DNA from: Helianthus annuus
Taxonomy: Eukaryota; Streptophyta; Magnoliopsida; Asterales; Asteraceae
Length of the DNA: 64,000 nt
Reading direction: 5' to 3'
Assembly: GCF_002127325.2 (NCBI RefSeq)
Contig: NC_035439.2
Span: forward strand, 138,447,901-138,511,900
Below, in pieces: positions 33,316-44,900 of this stretch. The translations under genes were made by a program, and so were the position numbers. Under the pieces are notes generated by a model, which searched no databases, was not told the origin of the DNA, and saw nothing but the letters and a program-made list of their open reading frames with translations. Each line of letters begins with the position of its first letter. Position 1 is the first letter of the stretch.

Positions 33316-33426
33316 TGCTTCCCGTCTCGTACGTACAATCAAGGGTCAAGTTGTTCCGGAACTTGATAACCACCCGAACGTGCATAACCAAGTGGGTCAG
33401 GGGTACTGGTCACCCTGATCCCAGCT
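33316..33426 (-). other. Exon-like segment, unidentified
   Basis: On the minus strand a stretch of about 110 bp is bounded by TTTGTAG at its start and CAG|GTAGGT at its end. One frame reads GIRVTSTPDPLGYARSGGYQ and VPEQLDP and then meets a TGA before the donor. It looks like a last coding exon or a captured exon. I do not recognise the protein and no neighbouring exon was found. Confidence 0.3.
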
Positions 33427-35016
33427 ACAAATGTTCAAATTAGATATATCAGGTTAACTAAAATAAGTACACTACTCACTAAACGTAACACTAATAAACG
33501 GGTATTAACCAAAATAGCTCCAATGATCAAAATTAGTATACTACTAATTAAACAAAACGTTACTTAACGACTATAGACCAAGATAACAGTAATTAACTTC
33601 ACCACTCGCCACATGGTTGTTGTCCACTATTGCCTTAGCTTGGGATAGCATCTCGATTATGGTGGTTTGATGTCGATCAGTGCGGTAGTGGTCTATTGCG
33701 ACGATGTGTGTGGTGTTAGGTGTGTGGGGTTCGGCAGTGGTGTTAAGTGTAGGATCTGTGCGGTGGTTGTCGATTGGTGGTGGGTTCGCTGTCGAAGACG
33801 GGTTGCTAGGTGAAATGGTGGGGACAACGAAGAAAGGATTGTGGTGGTCAATCGGACGAAGGGTTGTGGTCGATCGGGTTGTTTTGGCAAGTTGTGGTAG
33901 ATCAGAGGGTGGTGGTGTGACATAGAAGATAGATCGGAGGGTGGGAGTGCGACGAAGATGGGGTTGTGTGGCAGTGATCGATTTGTGGGGTGATCGGGTT
34001 GTGTGGCGGTGGCCGGAGATGAAGAGGAGAAGAGTCTGGTAGGTGGGGGACACAAAGAGTGAATGGTGGAAATGGCCAGGGTGTATACATAAAGGAAGGG
34101 TTTAAGTAGTGTGAAAATACCACTTCACCCCTACTGATTTTTGGTATTTAACGTCAAAAACTAACGAGTTTGCCCCGGGACACAAAATGTAGCGCTTTTT
34201 AAACCACATGGGCTCAAGTTTCCAAATGTTTGCTCCGCAGACGCAGGGTGATACCGCCCGTAAACCACATAGGCTCAAATTGCATTTTACTTTTTTTAAC
34301 ACAAATAACTTTATATATTTCCTTGTGTTTTATCATGTTATACCATAAAATAGAGAGGCTATATATTATATTATAGTTAACGAGGGACGATAAATAGTAA
34401 CTTTATTTTTAAAATAATATATAGGTTTTTATTATTATTTTATTTAATATATTACAATAGTTTATTATTATATTTACTTTCAATAACATATTTTTCTTTT
34501 TTTAAACCATATATTTCCTTTACCATTTTTTAATAATTCTTTTTTTTTTCTTTTCTTAGAAGATATATTAATTTATCAAATAATTTGATACTTCTTTAAT
34601 AATTTACGTTTATAACTTTTTTCTAAAAACTTAAGTACGTAATTGTGCTTGATTTTTTCCCTCGACATTCCGTTATAAGTTTTGTTAAAAACGAAGTTGT
34701 ACTCAAAATAAAGTGTTTATTTGGTATCGTAAACCGTTGTTCTAATGGTTTGGCTTTCTAAACAAAATGCTTTATTTTCAAATCACGTTTATTTTACATT
34801 ATTATTTGCTCGGTTTCGCCGTAGCACGCGACGTCAAAAAAGCTAGTTTTTATTATAAGTGTGTATTATTAATTTTTTTTAATTAACGAGATCGATTAAA
34901 AGGTGCAACCAATTACGTGAAAAAAGAGTACGCTCAGCCTATTTACCAAGTGTGGATTTGTGTTCATATGTTTACGCACTACATTGTGCGTTTATTTCAT
35001 TTTACATATTGGAGAT
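33427..35016. other. Mutator-like remnants and AT-rich DNA
   Basis: 33571-34060 is GT/GA-rich on the plus strand (GGTGGTCGATCG, GGCGGTGGCCGG) and gives proline/threonine-rich minus-strand readings that are not credible proteins. 34130-34290 carries CCACATGGGCTC / GTTTGCCCCGGG motifs like the arms of Mutator-type elements. 34300-34800 is plain AT-rich. TTTCGCCGTAGCACGCG near 34808 resembles a Helitron 3' hairpin region, unconfirmed. Confidence 0.35.
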
Positions 35017-37345
35017 TAGGAGTGCTAAACGGGTTGTGTTGGCGGGTCAAGCCCAACCCAAATCTGAAAACTTTTACACGAACTCGAACCTGATAACCAT
35101 GTCAGACACATGAACCTGAATACAAAAAGAATACTCGTGATTTGGCAAGAACACGACCTGTTTAAGTTGATTTTTTTTAGTTTTCTTTTAGCATATTAAT
35201 ATTTTCAAAATAATAATTTTCAACAAAAAAAAATACAAATGTATATAAAAAATACATTTTACTTATAAAATATTACGTCAGTTTCTCTTTTAGTATAATT
35301 ATTGCATGAAATACATAAGCAGTTTAACTTACGACATAAAACCGCATTTTGAAAAGAAAATATAATATAATAAAAATGGATTAAACGGGTCAACCGACCA
35401 ACCAGCCAGGTTCGACACGAACTAGACCCGTTTAGGCGTTTAGCTAAATGGGTTCACGGTTTTATCCTGAAACTCAGAGCCGACCCTAGAGGTGGGTGGG
35501 GAGGACCACCGGCCAGGGCCCGTTATTTCGTAGGGCACGTAATTTAAAAAAAATAATATTATATATGTAAAAATATTAATTGGGTATATCCAAACAAATA
35601 CTAACATAACATAGGCTCACTTACAAAAAAAAAAAAAAATCATATGCTTTAGATTAGTTAACCCATTAGGATTAGGTTAGTGAGCCCAATACCCAAATGA
35701 TTTTAAAAACTAATAAAAAACAATTAGTCCATGTTGGGCGGCAACTAGTGCATTGTGGATATTGAAACATCATATAGCAGGAGAGTAGGAGACAAACCTG
35801 GTTCGACGAAGAACTCACAGAGTCTGCACGCACAGAAGCCACAGAGTCTGTACTCTTTTGTTCTTCTATTGTTCTTCAATTCCAGTCTTGCACGCAACCA
35901 CGGGCAACCACACATAGAGTTTGTTCGACGAACTCAGTCTCACGATCACGGATCACGTATTCAGGTAAACATCAAATCATCAATCGTCAATCGGTCCTTG
36001 TTTAGTACTTCAGTTATTATGTTTTGTTTTTGGTCGTCGATCGGCCCTTGTTCAGTACTTCAGTTGTTATGTTTTGTTTTTGGTCAAATTCACTCATTTA
36101 GGCCCTTATTTCCATAATATAAATTAGCAACACATTCTTGTATTGTGTTGTTATACCCCAAGCATGGGGGATTTTCAAAAAAAAATTGTGATTTTTCACT
36201 TTTAACCTAAAAGTTTTTATGTTTTGTATTTTAACATTTTTAATTTATTTACTTTTAACCCAAAACTTTTCATCTTTTATAATTTAACCCAAAACTTTTT
36301 TATTTACAACTTTGGTCTTCTAAACTTTTTATCTTTCGCAAGTTTTTTGTTTGCGCTTCGTTCTAAATTTTGCGAGTTATATAATACGTCGCAACGTGCA
36401 TGTGTGGTTCAACATTTTGGTCTATTTTTTCACATTGGACAGGTATGTCGCAAGGTGTTTATTTCCCCCCTTTGGCTAGTTCGACGCAACGGGCGGATCC
36501 CACATTGACTTAGTTAATCTTTTCTACATTATTTTGCGAGTTAACACGACGCAACGTGCGCGTGTGGTTCAATGTTTTTACGTCTATTTTTCCATGTAAC
36601 AAGTTCGTCGCAACGCGTGTGTCCTAAATCGACAGTTATTTTTTATACATTATATGTTTCAGTCTTATTTCTTTGCATTAACACGCTGCAACTTCAATGT
36701 TGGTGGTTGCTACCAGCTGTGTGGCATTGATGTTATTTGGCATAGTTTTAGGCTCCCCGCCGCAATGCGGGGGTGTTTAATTTTAGTTATTAATTACTAT
36801 GTTTCTTTTTGTCGAATTCAGGCCCTTGTTTAGGTGATTAGTTATTGTCGAATTCATGCCCTTTTTCTGTTGTGTTGAAGACTAAATTGTTGATAATTTA
36901 TACAAAAACGATTGTCAAATTCAGGCCCGTATTCTATTTTTTTTGTCGAATTCAGGTATGATTTAAACTGTGAAGAGTTGATTCACCAATTTGCTATCAA
37001 GAATGAAATGAGGGCTTCACGAATCATTGGTTAGCTATTAGCTTATTAGTTTTTACTGTATATCACTCATTCGAATACTATATTTTGTATTTTGTTAATT
37101 GCATTGTTTATCGAATGCTATATTTTTGTCAATGGTTTACGGTTGTATGAAAAACTAGTTTAAATTATTTATTTTGTTAAGGCCCGAGGGCACGTTTTTT
37201 AGAGCTCGAACAGGGTACATGGATTCTCAGGGTCGGCCCTGCTGAAACTGAGCCAAACTCGTTTAGACTAAACTCAAATCAGTGAATTTCGCGTTTGGTT
37301 TGTGTCGTGTTTTAGGGCCGTTTCATAAATTTTCACATCTAGTGG
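35017..37345. mobile_element. hAT-like non-autonomous element, split by a second hAT
   Basis: GCTAAACGGGTTGTG...GGCGGGTCAAGCCCAACCC at the left and CGTGTTTTAGGGCCG...TTTTCACATCTAG at the right are subterminal motifs of a common plant hAT-like family. A related copy lies at 37921-38633. The interior is interrupted at 35475-37241. No transposase is encoded. Confidence 0.45.
35475..37241. mobile_element. hAT element, 1767 bp, inserted in another
   Basis: The ends are CAGAGCCGACCCTAGAG and (inverted) CAGGGCCGACCCTGAGA, flanked by an exact 8-bp duplication CTGAAACT at 35467-35474 and 37242-37249. The interior has a roughly 47-bp tandem duplication (TTCAGT(T/A)(G/A)TTATGTTTTG core) near 35985-36080. 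A CCCCGC...GCGGGG hairpin lies near 36755-36772. No transposase ORF is present. Confidence 0.8.
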
Positions 37346-37771
37346 AGATGTGTAAACATGGTTATGTAAATGGACACATATATCCCCTTCTATAAGTGTT
37401 ACGCATGTACCCTTGTCCCATCATTATGGCTTCCTACGCTATATTATATTGTAAAGTTATGTAGTAGACCCCTAATATTCATATTATCATAAACCGATTT
37501 GTAGCCACATAAACATCTGAATCTAATATCAATCCATACATGTTTCAGAATGCATTCTCACCCCATGTATACATTCATATATATATCAACGTAACAACAC
37601 ACGTCTTTTACTGATATTATATCATCATTTAGGTCATATTAGATGCATTTCCAGTGTTTGAACATAGAGAATACTAGAACCCATAAGGGTTTATATATTT
37701 ATGTAGCAGCAATTTGAACATCATCATTGTTCAAACCCAGACTGGACTACTATATATTGGAGATCATAATC

Positions 37772-38645
37772 TTATTGGTTAATGTGGCGGATCATCCAAA
37801 GTGGTATCATGCTAGTGGATACCGAATGAGTTTGAGCTAATTCCTCCTCTCTCATGGCTGCTCCCATGAATATTGGTGCGCTGTAAAAACTCAAAACTGA
37901 TTACAAACTACTTCCATACGTAGGTGTTAGATCAGTGGCGGATCCAGGGTCGGATTCCATTGGGTTCCTTTTGGTAGTTTTTCACTAATTTTCATTATTT
38001 TTTCTAAATCATACAAGGTTTACCCTAATTTTTTCCATTTTCTTCGAATCGAATGGGTTCCTGGGAACCCATGGAACCATGCTAAATCCGCCACTGTGTT
38101 AGATGGGTCATGTGTGTGGGTTGGTGTCGGGTCCAACCCAACACAAACCCAAACATTTGAGATGAACACAAATTAAATTAGGTTAGACATGTATGCAGTC
38201 GAACACAAATAGAACCTAAAAATTTGACACTACCTGAAAATCTGTCATACACAAACCTGAAAACGACACGCATATATTCACCGGTTGACAAGAAAACAAA
38301 CCATATAACCCAGGTTTTTTATTTTTGCATATTATAATACCCTACTTTAAAATCACTATTTTACAAACATAATTACACATGTATATTGGACTATTACATT
38401 TTAGTTATAAAATGCTACTATTAATTTCCTTTTTAACTTTTAAGTTTTCATATAAAACACATTTAAAAAAATAGCGAGTCAACCCGTGAATCTGTCAGGT
38501 TGATACGAACACAGTTTGTTTAGTTAAGCGTGCTCGCAGGTTTGATCGACCCGAACCCATTCATATACCATACCCAAACACACAAATTTCGTGTTAGGTT
38601 CCTGTTGTTGTGCCATAAATTCACACTCCTACTTAAATAGAAATA

Positions 38646-38744
<99 letters not shown>

Positions 38745-39004
38745 GATCCTAAGAGAAGTCCACCCTATATGAGAAACTTGAGAAGCATTCTGGACCACAC
38801 ATTTTTCTAAGCCTTTCGTAATATACACATATGTATAGTTTAAAATTGACTATATACATATATGTATATTGAGTTATACACATATGTATATAGTCAATTT
38901 TAAACTATACATATGTGTATATTACGAAAGGCTTAGAAAAATGTGTGGTCCAGAATGCTTCTCAAGTTTCTCAACTAGCCTATCACTTCTCACATGATCC
39001 TTAT

Positions 39005-39085
<81 letters not shown>

Positions 39086-41943
39086 AGAGAGAGAGAGAGA
39101 GTACCTGGTGGTTGCAAAAGAAGGAACTGAATGTGGCTGAAGCACCTGCAGCATTGAATCTTGTTGCTCACTGTTCTTCTCATTCTCTTTTAACTGTACA
39201 CATTTCAAATAATTGAAAATAAAACATCTTAATTAACATGTAAGCTGTTGGGAATTTTAATGTTTTCATGGAAATCTAAAGAATTATTGTAGACCGATTC
39301 AATTAACAGAGGTACCTTCTTAGAGAGTGAGTTGTTTTTGTCTCGCAATTCCTTCTCCTGTCATCATGGTGCATTTTATCGTAAGTTTCATGTTTTTATT
39401 AAATCTAAACTATTGACAAGATACGAGGTTATATGTTACCTTTTTATGCAGCTCGGAGATGGACTCGTGCATTAGTTGATTCTGAAGAAAAAAGTATAAT
39501 AACGTATATTGTAATTATCTCTACCATAATCACCAGATATAATTTGATTTGGTTTTCTTATAGTAGAGTAAGGTTTCAGTACAAATGATTGTTAACATAA
39601 AAAGTGAATGAGAGATTTCTTTTTTTGTTTTTTTTGAAATTTTTTCGCATCTTATCAAACACGTATTTTCAGGGGCGGACTTAGAATGTTAGTAGGGGTA
39701 GCACGGGCTACCCCTCAACCCCGTCTCCGTAGTGTAAAAAACCCCTTAACTCCGTTTCCGTAGTGTAAAAATACCCATCAACTTCGTCTCCGTCATACAA
39801 AGGATACTTTGGTCTAAAAAATAAAAAATTGGATACCCCTACATTTTTGGGCTAGTTCCGCCGCTGCGTATTTTAGTCCCAGAATTAAAAAAAAAATCGT
39901 TTTTTATACACAAGTAGAGTAATTATAAGCACTCTATAGTAATTATACATAATTACTTTAATAGAGTAAATACATGATTTTTTTTTTTTTTTACATTTTG
40001 CAATTAAATATTATCCTTATTTTTCCCATCTTATCAAACACGTATTTTAGTCCCAGAATTTAAAAAAAAAATCGTTTTTTATACACAAGTAGAGTAATTA
40101 TGTAATTACTCTAAAGTAAATAAGCACTCTAGAGTAATTATACATAATTACTTTACTAGAGTAAATACATAATTATTTATTTTACATTTTGCAATTAAAT
40201 ATTATCCTTAAGTGGATGGAAAAAAAATATCAAAAAACTAAAAAAATATTCTTAACTTCTCATGTTAAGACCCATTTGTATGTTAAGACGTATTTGTATT
40301 TGATCTTTACACATGTAATAAGTAAATAGTGGTATTTTTGTAGCTACCTTCTTTGTTCGTATCCGCTTAAGAGCTGTTTCGAGCTGTTGCTCTACATATT
40401 GAAGCTCTCTTAGGTTTAACTGCTCCAGGTCTTCCCCAACATAGTGCCTACACTTGTTTAAGCAATATATGATCAACCATAAGGGTAACAGAAATCACCT
40501 AAATCCTAAATAAACCGCGACATCCAAGATTTTTACAGATACTCTACCTTATGTTTCTTTCAAGAACTTCAATCTTTGCCTTGAGCTTAGAGGATTCCAG
40601 AGTCCAGCTCGCCTGTGCGCAATTTTTTTTTTCAAATAGGAACACTAATTTAGATCATAAACTAGCATGTATGCTACAACTCATTCACAAATAATCGAAA
40701 GAATAAGCAAATCCTAAACACCTTCGGAACATTTTACAGTTTTAATAATCAGTCCCAAACATTATAAAAGTTGTTATTACACTTCATAATGTATAAAAGA
40801 AATAGTACAATAGAAGTGATGTATATTTATGCATATACCTGTGTTTCTGTTTCAGGAGCAGTTAGCATTTTCTCTGCATAAGCATACCTTTCATACCTTT
40901 CAAGAATAGTGTCCATACTGCATGTTTCAACTAAACAAGGGTGAGAATATATATATGTAAACTAATTTTATGATACAATTTGTAACTAGAAGACTTCCTT
41001 AATCAATGATGAAAAATATAGAGCAAGAATTACATACAACATGCATGAAGTGTGGTTATCTTGAAGATCAATCTTGAAAGGTAACCAAGTGGCAATTCAT
41101 GATGCACATGTGGGTTAAAATTGGTCAACATTAAGATCCGGATATATATATATATATATATATATATGAATGGATTATTAATGGTTTGCTTGATGAAGAA
41201 GGTTGCATAAAACTTAAATGTTTGTACATATAGCAACGTGTCGCGTACGTGAAACTCTTGGCTCATGCTCATGTCTCGATCATCATGACCAAAGTGCGTC
41301 ATAGCGACTCGTGATTTTTAAACCAACGACATACATATAACATATTCGAGAATATTAAACTATATATATATATTTTTTTTTTTGTTTCTAAATGGCAAGA
41401 AGATGATCAAACTTGGATGTGATGACTGCAAGAAACTTAGATGTAAGGAAATCTAATGTAACTCTATGGTTTAATGTGAATGCACAAAAAAAAAAAAAAA
41501 AATTGCACTTATTAACGTGTGAAAGTAGTTCAAGCTTGAAATGTTAAGATATTATAAAAATATATTAAACATGGGATGCTTATTAATATGAACAGACAGA
41601 GACTCAGAAAAGTCACTATTTTGAAAGAGTAAAGATTAGAAATTTTGAAATCCAGTACATCCTTAAACACAATGTGTGCAGACTGCAGAACCCAGAGTAA
41701 GCAATTTGACCACCTTTGGTTTCTTTATTATATAGATCTATTGCATATTATAAACATTTTCCATGAATACTAATATAAGGTAACTATATGAGTATGTTTG
41801 GTTTCTTCTTTATTTAACTGTTAGTTTATAAAAAGTACGCTTTTGTTGAAAAACTTTTGTTTGGATGATAAAAGTATTTCAATTTTTAGAAAAAAAAATA
41901 GGTTTAAGTGTAAAGCTTTTGAGATAAACTCAATACACCTTTA

Positions 41944-41994
<51 letters not shown>

Positions 41995-44900
41995 CCTATT
42001 CTAACTATTTATCTGTGTGATTTTAGGTTTTTTTTTTTATCTTTGAAGTACAACCTATGTTTTAAAGCATGAGTCACTCCGAGTCGGTAGGGTCTCTAAC
42101 AGGCCGTTCTAACCTTTTTAGAAGCCCAAAGCGAAATGAAATTTTGGGGCCCTTTTTCATTTTTTGATTATTATAAATGGTGCTCCTAAACCAAGCAAAA
42201 ATCTAAAACTCTAACAAAACTATAACATAGAGTGGTTTACTTGTATAAGAAATCAAACAAATCTAAAACAATAAATTTGCACTAATATTAATAGTTAGCA
42301 TATTAATTTTCTTTTAATTGAAGGCTCTATTATTTGGAGGCCCTAGGCCCAAGTTTAAGGGGCTGTTTGGTAGTCTCTTAATGACCATTCAGATACTACC
42401 TCTTAATGGTTTAAAACCTCTGAATGAATAAGAGGTAAGCTCAAGTCTGAATGGTTAAGAGGTAACCTCTGAATGATAAATCATCACATGTCACCTTCTT
42501 CTACCTTCTTATTGGTAAAATTTTTAATGGTTCCATCAAGAGATAACATCTTAATGACCATTCAGAGGCTATCAAACAGCCCCTAAGTTAGTTAAGTTAT
42601 ACTATAGGTCCGGCCATGGTCTCTAAAACCTATGTTTTAAAAAGCGTGAGTCACTCCAAGACGGTTGGGTCTCTAAAGCCGAGGCTAGAGACAAAGGCAC
42701 AACAGATCATGTAGGTGAGACACAAGCTTACATTGAGTGGTTAATAATTATTTTACATCATGGTGTCTTTATCCAAAATGCTTAAATCAAAATAGTTTGT
42801 AAAGTTGATAAATGAACCAGATCTCGATGAGCAAATCCAAGATACGAAACATACGAGACGGGTATAGGAATAGTTTAAAAATTCCGAAGGTATGATACGG
42901 GTTCGGTATTAGGTGATATCCGCGTCAATTACACAAAACATGTATACCCGTGTACTAAAGCCATACTCGTAAATAATTTAACTTTATTTTTATTTTCTTT
43001 TGTTATCAGGTAATCGAGTAATATGCTAATCCAATTTTATATTTATAATTGCCTTATGTAATAAAATTATATAAATGAAAAATAGTAAGAAAAGTACTCT
43101 AGAATCCCAACCTGATAATTCTAACAAACTGATGAGTTTACCCAACACACAATTAACAATGAGCAATCAAGTACTCCACGGGTATTGACACACGGTTCTA
43201 CAATTAGATATGAAAACCGTCCTATTACCATCTATAATTATTAATCAATAGTACTCTAAACAACAAAGTGAATGTTTATAATCCAGAACATAACACTCAT
43301 ACTGAAATTAAAAATATATGTAAATTTTAATTATGACTAAGTCTATTTTTTAGCTATTAAATATATAACAAATAGCAACTAAGTAATAACATACAAAATT
43401 TATATATAGCTCTATAATATTAATACAACAATACGTATTATAAAAATAAATATATTAAATTAATATCAAAGTGGTGTTGGTGGGTTAGATAGAATATAAG
43501 TATAAGAGAGTTCAGGGATTTATCCCTATTGTATACATGTTTAGCCATTCAGAAAACAATTGATTTGTTTTAATTCTCATTAATATATTCATTTAATTCA
43601 ATCTACTTTTCAACAACCTACTGTTTAGGCCACACGGGGTGGTTCACTAGTGATGGGTTCTAGTGATGGGAGCACCCAATCAAATCATGCCATGTCAGCA
43701 CCTAATATTCTAGTGATAGTGATAGAAATGTAGTGGGGGTGGTATCACTAGTGATGGGGATTCCAATGTACAAGTATTAATGCACAATGTACAAGTCATA
43801 CCCTATCAAAACTCAAAGTTTAACGCGTGACCACCATAACTCGTTATAGTTTCACGAGTGATGAACACGCGTGGCGGCGGTGTTCCGTTTGATGAACACG
43901 AGTGATGAACACCCATCACGGTGCCACCCCGGGTTCTCTTAGTATGAGAAAAAATATACACGGAACCCTAATGATTAATGAAACATGTTGAATCCAACTA
44001 GCCAAGGTTGAGTGAAGCAAATCAAAGCAAACCAAAGGTCGAATAGTAGTCCATTGACTACGTGATGCGGTACCCCTTGTTAGAAACACTAGGGGGTACA
44101 CACCTCATGCCTGCTGATCGCCTGCCATCACTGAAAACGCAATATCCCTCACCTAATGCTTTTAAGTTTTAACAACGCAATAACCAACTGTTACTACTTT
44201 TACCATACTTTAATACAACTAAATATACAAGCTTTAGCTCATAACTCTAATTACAAACTCAAGCTCATAACTCTAATTACAAGCTTTAGCTCTAACTCCA
44301 GCTCAAACTAATTATACCAAACATACACTCTATGTTCTTGAAGACATGATCACCCTTTTGGACACATATGCCATCACTTTAGAACCTAATATTCGGCTAT
44401 AGGGGCAACGAATATCCAAATTTAACCACTTTAGTACATGATTAATCACCTATTTTCCCACCAACCTAATGTACCTACTTTGGTACTTGATTAATCACCC
44501 ATTAACCACCAATTGGATAACTATATTTCTAAGATCCACACAAATTAACCTCCAAATGGTTTTTCCAAGCGAAAAGCAGTGCATTTTCATCGTCAAAAGC
44601 ACATTGTTTCATTGTTTGTAAAGAGGATAGTTTTCGGTTGTTTAGAGTTGATAAAAACACATATACCGATCATTGTGTTTTGCTCTAGATTTCTTACCGA
44701 AATTAAATATGTGGTTATCCCAAACTAAAGTTCGTGTTGCCCATGAAAATTTTTGAGGGAAAAATTAGTGTTGATTAAGTGTCATGTATAAGAATATCCA
44801 AGTTTTGGTCCTTAGTCAATGTTCTCTACCCTGCTTTAGTCTTTTTTTTTTCTAGCACTCCATTAGACATTTTAACTTCTATATCATGGCTATATGGTAT

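Noticed and set aside
33571..34055. 160-aa and 120-aa Pro/Thr-rich minus-strand ORFs
   Set aside because: Low-complexity reading of a GT/GA-rich stretch, two overlapping frames equally open, no domain.
38520..39208. ORFs with long Ile-Tyr repeats
   Set aside because: They are translations of (TA)n microsatellites and the palindrome; only 39105-39193 is a real exon (MADS exon 7).
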